Made by a program: the position numbers and the translations under genes. Under the pieces are notes generated by a model, which was given only the letters and a program-made list of their open reading frames with translations, was not told the DNA's origin and made no database searches. A stretch of 33,278 nt of DNA from an uncultured Alphaproteobacteria bacterium (GTDB taxonomy: Bacteria; Pseudomonadota; Alphaproteobacteria; HIMB59; GCA-002718135): NCBI GenBank assembly GCA_902595805.1, contig CACJRM010000011.1, positions 1 through 33,278 on the forward strand, written 5' to 3'. Positions 7,195-15,436 of the stretch are shown here, piece after piece (the first letter of the stretch is position 1; each line of letters begins with the position of its first letter).

Positions 7195-8208
7195 ATGAAT
7201 ATTAAAGAATTAGCAAAAAAGCTTAATTTATCAATAACTACAGTTTCAAGGGGTTTAGCTGACTATTCGGACGTAAGTGAAAAAACAAAAAAAAGAATTA
7301 AGAAATTTGCTGAAAAATATAATTATAATCCTAATCCTTATGCTGCAAATTTGGCATCACGAAGCTCCAAGAACCTTGGCTTCATTCTACCATTATATGG
7401 GTTAAATTCATCTCCTCTAAATCAAATTTCATTTATTCAATTTTTATCAGGAATGTATTCTAATCTTTCAAAAAATAATATTCAGTTGTCAATGCTCATG
7501 GCAAGAAGTCAAAATGAAGAAAAATCTTTATATGAAAAACTTATTGTAGAACAAAAGGTAAGGAATATCATTATAAATAATTTAAGAATTAATGATAGCA
7601 GGATACCACTTTTAAAAAAAAATAAAGTTAATTTTGTAGCTTGGGGAAGAACACAAAATTTAAAAAATTATTCATGGGTAGATCTAGATAATCATAAAAG
7701 TATGCAAATTATTTTTGATCACTTAATAAAAAAAAATCATGAAAAAATTGCATTCATAAATATTAATAAAAAATTTAATTTTGCTTATCAAAGAATGAAA
7801 ACTTATTTTAGTGAAATAAAAAAATATAAAATTAATTTTGATAAAAACCTATATATTGAAATACCCAAAAATGATTCATTGTTAAGCGAGGAAGTTACAA
7901 GAAAATTGTTAAAAAATAAAAAAGTTACTGCTATTATATGTTGTACTGAATATATTGCGGCAGGCGCAATACGTGCGTGTAATGATCTTAAAATAAAAAT
8001 TGGTCATGACATTTCTCTTATTACGTATGATAGTTTAATAGTAAGTAATTTAATTACACCAAAAATAACTTCAATTTCTCATCCTACAGAGGATTTAGGT
8101 TACAATGCAGTAAAGTTATTAATGAGTAAGAATGGTAATGACTCTAAAAATAATTTTTATATGGCTAAGCCTACGATTATTGATAGAGATTCAGTAAAAA
8201 AATTGTAA
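7195..8208 (+). CDS. aglR: LacI/GalR-family transcriptional repressor of the agl transporter
   Basis: A 337-residue DNA-binding regulator. An N-terminal LacI helix-turn-helix (MNIKELAKKLNLSITTVSRG, residues 1-20) is followed by the hinge region with NYNPNPYAANLASR and a periplasmic-binding-protein-like sensor domain to the end, including WVDLDNHKS and ICCTEYIAAGAIRACNDL. I start it at the ATG at 7195; a TTG frame-open start at 7159 overlaps the operator and would add 12 residues absent from the family. It is divergent from aglE with the palindrome CCAAAACGTTTTGG between them, so it most likely represses aglEFGK until the imported sugar binds. Effector identity is unknown. The gene symbol is given by position and family only. 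Confidence 0.85.
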   Translation: MNIKELAKKLNLSITTVSRGLADYSDVSEKTKKRIKKFAEKYNYNPNPYAANLASRSSKNLGFILPLYGLNSSPLNQISFIQFLSGMYSNLSKNNIQLSMLMARSQNEEKSLYEKLIVEQKVRNIIINNLRINDSRIPLLKKNKVNFVAWGRTQNLKNYSWVDLDNHKSMQIIFDHLIKKNHEKIAFININKKFNFAYQRMKTYFSEIKKYKINFDKNLYIEIPKNDSLLSEEVTRKLLKNKKVTAIICCTEYIAAGAIRACNDLKIKIGHDISLITYDSLIVSNLITPKITSISHPTEDLGYNAVKLLMSKNGNDSKNNFYMAKPTIIDRDSVKKL

Positions 8209-8220
8209 CTATACTTACTA

Positions 8221-9216
8221 TTAGGAAGCAATTTCTTTTTGAATAAAATAACTGTTATCTTTATGTTGTTTTATTATTGCTGGAATTATTTCCTTATAGG
8301 CATCATACAAACTAGAATTAGCTTTTGGTAATTGATCTTTAATTAAATTACTCAACTTAGGTAAGTTGTATGACGGAACGGAAGGAAACATATGATGCTC
8401 TACGTGATATTCCATTTGCCAATATAAAAAACTAAATATTGGATTAAAACGTACAGATCTAGTTGTGAACCTATGATCTTTTATATCTTCTGGTAATCCT
8501 ATGTGTTGAGTCATATTAAATAAGTTAACAATGTTGCCCCAGTATCTAGGAAAAAATATTAATAATGCAGGAAGAGGGTTCATTAAATAAAATGATAGAG
8601 CAAAAGAGAAGATCCATAAAGAAACATGTATTCTTGAAATAAGACGACATTTCCAAATCTCATCTTGTGGAATACATTCCTTCATAACAGGTGTCGTCAT
8701 TCCTAATGCGTGCTTGATAGTTTCAAATTTAAAGGAGTCCTTGAACTTAATAAGTTCATAAAATGGAGCAAAACTAAATAGGAAACTTTTTAGACTTGGA
8801 TATTGATGGAACAATGCTGCTTCAAAATCATGAGGGTCAGCAACAGAAGAAGTATTACTATGGTGTCTAAAATGACTCCAAGTCCATCTAGTTGGTTCAA
8901 AGTCAGTCATAAAAGAACCAATTTGATAAAAAAATTCATTTAAAAATTTTGATTTAAATGCAGTTCTATGTCCACATTCATGCCAGATTGGGTTACTTGA
9001 ATAAAAAAGAACACCGTAAAGCCACAACCATAAGACTGTCCACCATGTTCCCCAAGTAACTACGGACATATATCCAAAAATAAATAGAATTATAAAATAT
9101 ATAGTTACGTGCTGTAATCCTTTAAGATCACTTTTTTTTGATAACTCTTTAAGATTTTTTTTACTTATTTCGGCTCTAAACCATTTGTCATCAACATTAT
9201 CTAATTTTTCTGACAT
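8221..9216 (-). CDS. membrane fatty acid desaturase-like di-iron protein (paralogue 1)
   Basis: A 331-residue integral membrane protein of the fatty acid desaturase family (PF00487 type). The three histidine boxes that bind the di-iron centre are complete: HECGH (79-83), HFRHH (115-119) and HVEHH (271-275), with further His and NxxxH-like sites near 234-238. Hydrophobic segments occur at about 35-56, 60-76, 140-152 and 196-225. The family inserts double bonds or hydroxyl groups into lipid acyl chains or related substrates using O2; which substrate applies cannot be told. It closely resembles the second desaturase at 15437-16450 through its whole length, including the N-terminal WFRAEISKKNLKELSKK motif. 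It ends 12 bases from the convergent repressor gene. Confidence 0.85.
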   Translation of the reverse strand: MSEKLDNVDDKWFRAEISKKNLKELSKKSDLKGLQHVTIYFIILFIFGYMSVVTWGTWWTVLWLWLYGVLFYSSNPIWHECGHRTAFKSKFLNEFFYQIGSFMTDFEPTRWTWSHFRHHSNTSSVADPHDFEAALFHQYPSLKSFLFSFAPFYELIKFKDSFKFETIKHALGMTTPVMKECIPQDEIWKCRLISRIHVSLWIFSFALSFYLMNPLPALLIFFPRYWGNIVNLFNMTQHIGLPEDIKDHRFTTRSVRFNPIFSFLYWQMEYHVEHHMFPSVPSYNLPKLSNLIKDQLPKANSSLYDAYKEIIPAIIKQHKDNSYFIQKEIAS

Positions 9217-9277
9217 ATATTTTTATTTATAAAACTATTATGAGATTTAAAAGATAAATATTAACTATTTTGTCTCA

Positions 9278-10333
9278 CTAAACGTTAACCCATCTGCCAA
9301 TTTCATTACTTTCTATACATTTATCAATTATATTTTGAATTTTTGCACCTTGATAAAAATCGGGCTGCATATTTAAGTTTGTTTTTATTGACTCTATAAA
9401 GTTTTGATAATTACTTGGAGTTTTTGGACATTCAATTGTATCCCAAGCCATTTTATTGATATTTTCGTCAATACAAATATGCAATGTAGACCAATTAGTC
9501 CTCTCCTCATCTAGTTCAACTTTTAAAGCACCTTTTGTACAGAATACTTCTAGAATTAAGGAGTTTGCATGTCCAGTTGCATATCTTGTATTAGTTATTG
9601 TTCCGATAGCTCCATTTTCAAATCTAACTAATGAACTGAAACCATCATTAGCATCTAATGTATATTCTTTTATTTTATTTCCTTTATCGAAGTAAGTTTT
9701 TAAATCAGTACATATTTCTTTTATGTCACCTACAGCATTAACAGCAAAATCAAAAATATGAACACCTGTATCTCCTAAAGCACCGTTACTTCCATGTTTA
9801 GTTGATAGTCTCCACAGCCATTTGTCTTCCTCTCTCCAATCACCCCATTTGTTACTTGTAAGCCAAGACTGATAATAACAAGCACTAACATGTCTAGGAT
9901 TTCCTATTTCTCCAGATTTTAATATTTCAACTAATCTTTGATACGCACTTGATTCTCTATAAGTAAAATTAACCATATTAATTTTTTTAGATTGAACTGC
10001 CGCATTTACCATATCTTTTGCATCACTATAATTTTCAGCAAGTGGTTTTTCACAAAAAACATTATAACCACTTTTTAAAATTTGCAGTGTAGTGTCTTTA
10101 TGAAACTTATCAGGCGTTGTGTTACTAATACCATCAAAAGTTTTTTCTTTCTCAAGCATTTCTTCTAAACTCAAATAACCTCTGATATCTGAATCTTTGT
10201 TATTTGATAAAAATATTTCTAAATTTTTTTGATTTGTATCACAAACAGCTTCAACATTGACATTAGGCATATTGTTAAATTCATTAAGATGCCTTGAAGA
10301 GATATTTCCTGTTCCAACAATACCAATTTTCAT
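9278..10333 (-). CDS. Gfo/Idh/MocA-family NAD(P)-dependent sugar oxidoreductase (ThuB-like)
   Basis: A 351-residue cytoplasmic oxidoreductase. The Rossmann motif GIVGTGNISSRH (4-15), the EKP motif in VFCEKPLAENYSDA near 90-103 carrying the catalytic Lys, and DTGVHIFDFAVNAVG near 198-212 with the catalytic His are as in the family, which oxidises sugar or inositol hydroxyls, often at C3. It lies one base downstream of a ThuA-family gene. In rhizobia ThuA and the Gfo/Idh/MocA protein ThuB act together to make 3-keto derivatives of trehalose and related disaccharides, so a joint role here is a reasonable inference. It is the last gene of the CUT2 transporter operon. Confidence 0.88.
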   Translation of the reverse strand: MKIGIVGTGNISSRHLNEFNNMPNVNVEAVCDTNQKNLEIFLSNNKDSDIRGYLSLEEMLEKEKTFDGISNTTPDKFHKDTTLQILKSGYNVFCEKPLAENYSDAKDMVNAAVQSKKINMVNFTYRESSAYQRLVEILKSGEIGNPRHVSACYYQSWLTSNKWGDWREEDKWLWRLSTKHGSNGALGDTGVHIFDFAVNAVGDIKEICTDLKTYFDKGNKIKEYTLDANDGFSSLVRFENGAIGTITNTRYATGHANSLILEVFCTKGALKVELDEERTNWSTLHICIDENINKMAWDTIECPKTPSNYQNFIESIKTNLNMQPDFYQGAKIQNIIDKCIESNEIGRWVNV

Positions 10334-10334
10334 T

Positions 10335-11117
10335 TTATTTTTCTTCTGTTGGATGTCCTACACTAAAACCTTTCTTATTAATCTTTTCAATAGGTTTTGG
10401 TCTATTACTTTTCGGAGTAGGAGAATGTATATCTTCCCATAAAACTTTATTTTTCTGTTTTACAAATTGTATTGCATTTTTAATTACAATTTGCACATTA
10501 ATATTATGATAAGTTGGATATGCTTCATGACCAGGTCGAAAATAAAATATTTGACCATTTCCTCTTCTATATAATAATCCTGATCTAAAAGTTTCTCCTC
10601 CTTCAAACCAACTAGTAAAAAGTGTTTCATCTGGAGATGGAACCTGAAAAGGCTCACCATACATTTCTTCCATTTCTATTTCAAAATGTGGCTCTAAACC
10701 CTCACAGATAGGATGACCAGGATTGCATACCCATAATCTTTCTTTTTCACCGTATTCTCTCCAGGTTAAATTGCAATTAGTACCCATTAATTTTTTAAAT
10801 ATCTTAGAATGATGTCCGGAATGTAATACTATCAGGCCCATTCCTTCAAGAACTCGTCGTTGTACTAAATCAACTGTCTTATCTAATACTTCATCATGCG
10901 CTTTGTGACCCCACCAAATAACAACATCACAATTTTTTAATAATTCCTCACTTAATCCATTTTGATCTTCTTTGAGTGTAGCAGTTTTTATTTTTAAACT
11001 ATTATCATTTGATAAAAAATCTTTTATGCACCCATGAATACCTTTGGGATAAATTTTTTTAACTTCTTCATTTTCTACTTCATGAATATTTTCATTCCAA
11101 ATTATAATATTAGTCAT
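10335..11117 (-). CDS. ThuA-family protein
   Basis: A 260-residue member of the ThuA (trehalose utilisation) family with a class I glutamine-amidotransferase-like fold. Visible landmarks are the N-terminal IIIWNENIHEVENEEV, the CDVVIWWGHKAHDEV strand-turn (about 64-78), GLIVLHSGHHSKIFKKLMG (about 94-112) with conserved His residues, GHPICEGLEPHFEIEMEEMYG (about 152-172) and the C-terminal FYFRPGHEAYPTY. The family has been linked to oxidation of disaccharides or their glycoside derivatives to 3-keto sugars in partnership with an NAD-dependent oxidoreductase. It is six bases after the permease gene and one base before the Gfo/Idh/MocA gene, so it is translated as part of one operon. Confidence 0.88.
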   Translation of the reverse strand: MTNIIIWNENIHEVENEEVKKIYPKGIHGCIKDFLSNDNSLKIKTATLKEDQNGLSEELLKNCDVVIWWGHKAHDEVLDKTVDLVQRRVLEGMGLIVLHSGHHSKIFKKLMGTNCNLTWREYGEKERLWVCNPGHPICEGLEPHFEIEMEEMYGEPFQVPSPDETLFTSWFEGGETFRSGLLYRRGNGQIFYFRPGHEAYPTYHNINVQIVIKNAIQFVKQKNKVLWEDIHSPTPKSNRPKPIEKINKKGFSVGHPTEEK

Positions 11118-11123
11118 CTAGTA

Positions 11124-12098
11124 CTATCTAACTCTTTCTCCATGTAACCGATGTCCTAATAATGCTAGCAATATAATTAATCCGTTAAAGAATTGTCTCC
11201 ATTCACCACTCCAGCCAATGGCAATAATTCCTATTTCCATATAGGCAATAATACCAACGCCAAATACTGCTCCAATAATAGTTCCTAAACCTCCCCAATA
11301 AGGAGTGCCTCCAACAAAAACAGCTGCTAGAGCAAGCAATAAATAACCAAATCCTTGTGTAGGGAAAAATGTATAAGTAATCATTGTTGTAAAAATTCCA
11401 CCAATAGCAGAGCCAATACCTACAAACATGAATGCTTTAATCTTAACGGCATTTACATTAATACCCATCTGTTCTGCGCTAACAGAATTATCTCCTACAT
11501 GTTGAATATGAATACCAAAAACATGTTTATTAAAAAAATAGTAACAAAAAATTACAAATATTGCTGCCCAAAAAATTTGCATTGGGAAGCCATAAAAATT
11601 TCCAACTAAAAGAGGGTAGATCCAATGGTTCTCTACTTCCATAATCGTAATTGATCTGCTGTTAGATAATAAGAGAATTACACCTCTCAGTAAAAATAAT
11701 ACTCCAAGTGACGCAACAAGAGAGGAAAGTCTAAATACAACAATTAATGTTCCAACGAGAGCCCCAATAGCTGCTCCAGTAAAAATACCAAGAACTAAAC
11801 AAATAGCTGGATCAACTCCATTTTTAACAAGTAAAGCAAATACATAAGCTGCTACAGCGTAAGTAGAGGCAAAGGAAAGATCTATTTCACCAGATGCAAC
11901 TAGAAAAACTAATGGTATAGTTAAAAATATTAAAGTTGGCATCATTACAAATACTGATTGATGAAGGTTAGGTCTTATCCAAGCTTCTGGTGCACCTATT
12001 AAAAAAATTACCATTAAAAGTACAAAATATCCAATGCTTCCTAAAGCTCTTCCATTTCTGTGAAAGTAATTACTTAAATATGAATTATTATTGCTCAT
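11124..12098 (-). CDS. CUT2-type sugar ABC transporter permease (RbsC/FrcB-like)
   Basis: A 324-residue inner-membrane permease of the branched-chain/ribose transporter type. It has about nine to ten hydrophobic segments spread from residue 18 to 315. It carries the family stretches IFLTIPLVFLVASGEIDLSFAS (about 56-77) and HIQHVGDNSVSAEQMGINV (about 194-212), where a Gly-rich GDN substitutes for the usual GGN, and VFVGGTPYWGGLGTIIGAVFG near 260-280. It starts inside the ATPase stop codon (TAATG), indicating translational coupling. It would move a monosaccharide-like solute across the membrane. Confidence 0.9.
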   Translation of the reverse strand: MSNNNSYLSNYFHRNGRALGSIGYFVLLMVIFLIGAPEAWIRPNLHQSVFVMMPTLIFLTIPLVFLVASGEIDLSFASTYAVAAYVFALLVKNGVDPAICLVLGIFTGAAIGALVGTLIVVFRLSSLVASLGVLFLLRGVILLLSNSRSITIMEVENHWIYPLLVGNFYGFPMQIFWAAIFVIFCYYFFNKHVFGIHIQHVGDNSVSAEQMGINVNAVKIKAFMFVGIGSAIGGIFTTMITYTFFPTQGFGYLLLALAAVFVGGTPYWGGLGTIIGAVFGVGIIAYMEIGIIAIGWSGEWRQFFNGLIILLALLGHRLHGERVR

Positions 12099-12844
12099 TA
12101 GTGTGCCCCTATAGTATCTCTCATTATTTTCATGAGTTCTTCAGGAGTAGATATGTCATTTTTATTGAGTTTATGAACGACTTCTCCTCTATCTAAAATT
12201 ACAAATCTATCTGATATGTCGTATACATGATAAATATTATGACCAATAAATAGAACAGATCTATTTGATTTTTTTACATTTAAAACAAAATCAAAAACTT
12301 TCTGTGTTTCATTAAGAGATAAGTTATTTGTTGGTTCATCAAGAACAATTAATTCTGCTTTATTATAAATTGCTCTTGCAATTGCTACGCCTTGTCTTTC
12401 ACCTCCAGATAAATTTCCAACTGGAGATTCAGCATTTATTAATTTTGATGTAAATCCTATTTCTCTTATTAATCTATTTGCTTCAAAAATTTGTTCTTTT
12501 TCTTTTATAAAACCAAATGGATATCGAAGTTCCTTACCCATAAAAATATTTTTAACTATCGATTGTTGTGGAGTTAAAGCTCTATCTTGAAAAACAGTTT
12601 CTATACCAGACTCTCTAGCCTTAAGTGCATTCCAAGCATTTACTTTTTTTCCTCTTATAAGAATATCACCTTCGTCAGGACTATAAACGCCTACTAGTGT
12701 TTTAATTAATGTTGATTTACCTGCGCCATTATCACCAATTAAACCTACAACTTCACCCCTTGTTACTTTTAAAGATGCTTTGTTTAGAGCAGTAATACCG
12801 CCAAATCTTTTTGTAACATTATCTAATTCAATGATATTTTCCAT
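12098..12844 (-). CDS. CUT2-type sugar ABC transporter ATPase, single-domain (FrcA-like)
   Basis: A 248-residue cytoplasmic ATPase. It has Walker A GDNGAGKST (37-45), signature LSGGERQGVAIARAI (145-159), Walker B IVLDEP (166-171) and a switch His in FIGHN. Unlike RbsA or XylG, which carry two nucleotide-binding domains in about 500 residues, this protein has only one, as in the fructose transporter FrcA; it would work as a homodimer. It comes 47 bases after the binding-protein gene with a hairpin in between and overlaps the permease gene by one base. Confidence 0.9.
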   Translation of the reverse strand: MENIIELDNVTKRFGGITALNKASLKVTRGEVVGLIGDNGAGKSTLIKTLVGVYSPDEGDILIRGKKVNAWNALKARESGIETVFQDRALTPQQSIVKNIFMGKELRYPFGFIKEKEQIFEANRLIREIGFTSKLINAESPVGNLSGGERQGVAIARAIYNKAELIVLDEPTNNLSLNETQKVFDFVLNVKKSNRSVLFIGHNIYHVYDISDRFVILDRGEVVHKLNKNDISTPEELMKIMRDTIGAH

Positions 12845-12855
12845 AAATTTTGAAA

Positions 12856-12881
12856 TGCTAACCCATTAAAATGGGTTAGCA
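12856..12881 (-). terminator. hairpin between the CUT2 binding-protein and ATPase genes
   Basis: TGCTAACCCAT (12856-12866) and ATGGGTTAGCA (12871-12881) form a perfect 11-bp stem with a 4-base loop, right after the binding-protein stop on the minus strand. Only a short T-rich stretch follows, so it is more likely a partial terminator or an mRNA-stabilising hairpin than a complete stop, which would silence the ATPase and permease genes. Confidence 0.7.
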
Positions 12882-12891
12882 ATATATTTAC

Positions 12892-13887
12892 CTATCTTAA
12901 GCCTGCATCAGCAAGAGCTTTAACAGCCTGATAGTTATTTGTATCAACAAATCCTGCACCAGTATCTTGGTTTATTGCACCAGTACCAAGTACAGCTGTT
13001 TGACAAAGTGATAACACTGGAAGATACCCTTGAAGGAAAGGTTGTTGATCAGATGTTAGATGAACATATCCTTTTTCAAACGCCGACATAATTTGTGGGC
13101 TAGTATCAAATCCAATTTGAAGTAACTCATTTGGTCCATAACCAGCAGCTTTGGCAATACCCTCTGCAACATTCATTACATCACTTCCAGAGTGAACAAT
13201 TACTTTTGTTTCAGGATTTGCATTTAACGCTGCTGAGAAAACTGGGATAGTCATATTCGGATCTGAAGCATAAGCTGGTTGTCCATCAAGAACAGTAACT
13301 GTCATTCCGTGTTCTTCAAATATAATTCTTGCACCATCTTCTCTTTGAGCTCTAGCGTAATCTCCAATAGGAACCATTACTATAGCGTGATCTCCAGCTT
13401 TGAAGCCAAATTGCCTAATTGCTTCTCTTGCAAGAGCTTTACCTTGAGTTGCTAAATTTGCTCCTACGTATCCGCCACCAAATTTTGCTCTTACACCTGA
13501 TGGATCAACGTTTTGATATGTCATTAAAATACCTTTTTCAGCAGCTTGTTTTGCTAAAGGCATTAGAGCCTCATCTCCCGGATGCCCCATCATTGCAATA
13601 GCATCTACTCCAAGCCCAACTGATTCTCTAAGTTGACGGACCATTTTTTCAAAATCCCATTCTGAGTAAATAATTTCAGCATCTGCGCCCGTATCTCTTA
13701 TTGCATTCATTGCTCCTGCCGCAACTATTCCAGCAAAGCCACCAGCCTCAGGACCGCCAGCATAGAAATGCATTTTTACGTCTGAGCACCATTTATCACC
13801 AAGATCTTGTCCAGTCGGAGCAGCATATGCATGCATAGAAACTGGAAGAAGAAAAATTGTGATTAAAAATAATTTTATAATTTTCAT
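12892..13887 (-). CDS. CUT2-type periplasmic sugar-binding protein
   Basis: A 331-residue periplasmic binding protein of the ribose-binding (PBP type 1) fold. The signal peptide MKIIKLFLITIFLLPVSMHAYA is followed by the mature sequence near APTGQDLG. Landmarks are KMHFYAGGPEAGGFAGIVAAG, SVGLGVDAIAMMGHPGDEALMPLAKQAAEKGI, and the second-lobe segments KVIVHSGSDVMNVAEG and DQQPFLQGYLPVLSL. The ligand is unknown. I start at 13887, because TCCTCCC (13891-13897; GGGAGGA on the coding strand) is the ribosome binding site, and the ATG four codons upstream would overlap it. First gene of the operon SBP-ATPase-permease-thuA-Gfo/Idh; no regulator gene is adjacent. Ala/Gly-rich compared with its neighbours, suggesting high expression. 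Confidence 0.9.
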   Translation of the reverse strand: MKIIKLFLITIFLLPVSMHAYAAPTGQDLGDKWCSDVKMHFYAGGPEAGGFAGIVAAGAMNAIRDTGADAEIIYSEWDFEKMVRQLRESVGLGVDAIAMMGHPGDEALMPLAKQAAEKGILMTYQNVDPSGVRAKFGGGYVGANLATQGKALAREAIRQFGFKAGDHAIVMVPIGDYARAQREDGARIIFEEHGMTVTVLDGQPAYASDPNMTIPVFSAALNANPETKVIVHSGSDVMNVAEGIAKAAGYGPNELLQIGFDTSPQIMSAFEKGYVHLTSDQQPFLQGYLPVLSLCQTAVLGTGAINQDTGAGFVDTNNYQAVKALADAGLR

Positions 13888-13927
13888 AATTCCTCCCATG
13901 AATTAATTTAAATATTATAATAATGTT

Positions 13928-13956
13928 GTTAAACTAAAAATACCTGTGAATGTCAA
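13928..13956 (-). promoter_or_regulatory. possible promoter of the CUT2/thuA operon
   Basis: On the minus strand TTGACA (13951-13956) begins directly after the aldehyde dehydrogenase stop codon. After a 17-base spacer comes TTTAAC (13928-13933), a four-of-six match to the -10 consensus. The leader would be about 33 bases long. No palindrome comparable to the agl operator is visible. Confidence 0.4.
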
Positions 13957-15393
13957 CTAGTACAATCTTTTACTTATTCTTTTAGTTTGTCCGTGACTGT
14001 AAACACCATCAACACCACCGTCTCTTCCATAACCTGATCTTTTATATCCACCGCCTGGAAGATTGGTACCATCTACAAACCAATCATTTTGCCAAATTAT
14101 GCCTGCCTGTATCCTATCTGCTGTCCATTTTGCTTTTTGATCATCAGCAGTAAACACACCAGAAGCTAACCCATATTTTGTTGAATTTGCAATATTTATA
14201 GCTTCTTCTTCATCTTCAAAATCAAAAATTGATGTAACTGGACCAAAGATTTCCTCCTGCGCAATTGTTGCTTCAACTTTAACATTATCAAAAATTGTTG
14301 GTTGATAAAAATTACCATCATCTCTATCAGCTTTATCTCCACCTAATGTTAAAGTGGCACCAGATTGTATTCCTGATTTCACATAATTCGAAACTCTTTG
14401 CATTTGATCAGTTGAAATAAGAGGTGTTACTTGTGTTCCATCCTCGTCACCAGCACCTACTTTTAATTTTTGAGTTTTAGCTACAAGCTTTGTCATATAT
14501 TCATCTTTTATTTTAGGATGAACAATCACCCTCGACATTGCTACACATATTTGTCCCGCATTAGGTTTAAAAATTCCTTTAACAGTACTATCAACAGCTT
14601 TATCAATATCTGCGTCAGGATAAATAATAGCTGCAGATTTTCCACCTAATTCAAAATGCGTAGGTATAATTCTATCAGCTGTCTCTTTTAAAATTTCTGA
14701 TGCAACTTCTGGAGATCCAGTGAAAACGATATAGTCACAACCTGAATGTTGAACTAGCTTTCTTCCAGTGGTTTCACCATAACCATGAATAATATTAATA
14801 ATTCCTTTAGGGACACCAACCTCTTCAAATATTTGACCATAAAAATTTGAAGAAATAGGACATAACTCCGGAGGTTTAATTACAATAGTATTACCAACAA
14901 TCCAGTTTTGTGCAACCATTCCAGAAAACAAAGAAACAGGATAATTCCATGGAACGATTTGTAGGGCTACTCCAAAAGGTTCTAAGACTACATAATTTAA
15001 AGTATCATTTCCTGATGGGATTAATTTATTTTCTATTTTATCTGTTAGTCCGGCATAGAAGTCAAATGTATCTGCTGCCCCTTTAAATTCATCTACACAT
15101 TGTTTGATTGTTTTACCATTTTCTTGACTTAAAAGTTTACCACCTTCATCTTTTCGTTCCCTTAATTTTTGAGCAATTGCTCTCATCATATTTGATTTAT
15201 CTTTAGAGTCCATATCAACTAAAATTCTTTTATCAAAAGCTCTTTTAGCTGCTTGGAAGGCTAAATCTATTTCTTCATCCAGAGCTTCATCAATATTTCC
15301 TACAATTTTTTGATTTGCTGGATTTAAAACAGGAATATTTTTTTTTGATATTGAATCAATAAATTTACCATCAATAAAATTCCTTAACTCCAT
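13957..15393 (-). CDS. NAD(P)-dependent aldehyde dehydrogenase
   Basis: A 478-residue soluble enzyme of the aldehyde dehydrogenase superfamily, which oxidises an aldehyde to the acid. It shows PWNYP (148-152), the cofactor-loop FTGSPEVA (224-231), catalytic Glu248 in FELGGKS, and nucleophile Cys283 in NAGQICVAMSR; the C-terminal GGYKRSGYGRDGG is also typical. Length is normal. The sequence does not decide among betaine-, gamma-aminobutyraldehyde-, succinate-semialdehyde- or sugar-derived aldehyde substrates. On the minus strand a TTGACA (15424-15429) lies upstream, but no convincing -10 follows and no Shine-Dalgarno precedes the ATG, so the leader is short. It lies between paralogous desaturase 2 and the CUT2 operon, all in the same direction. 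Confidence 0.88.
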   Translation of the reverse strand: MELRNFIDGKFIDSISKKNIPVLNPANQKIVGNIDEALDEEIDLAFQAAKRAFDKRILVDMDSKDKSNMMRAIAQKLRERKDEGGKLLSQENGKTIKQCVDEFKGAADTFDFYAGLTDKIENKLIPSGNDTLNYVVLEPFGVALQIVPWNYPVSLFSGMVAQNWIVGNTIVIKPPELCPISSNFYGQIFEEVGVPKGIINIIHGYGETTGRKLVQHSGCDYIVFTGSPEVASEILKETADRIIPTHFELGGKSAAIIYPDADIDKAVDSTVKGIFKPNAGQICVAMSRVIVHPKIKDEYMTKLVAKTQKLKVGAGDEDGTQVTPLISTDQMQRVSNYVKSGIQSGATLTLGGDKADRDDGNFYQPTIFDNVKVEATIAQEEIFGPVTSIFDFEDEEEAINIANSTKYGLASGVFTADDQKAKWTADRIQAGIIWQNDWFVDGTNLPGGGYKRSGYGRDGGVDGVYSHGQTKRISKRLY

Positions 15394-15436
15394 ATGTTAT
15401 CAATAAAACTAAAGTTTAGGAGGTGTCAAGTATAGT

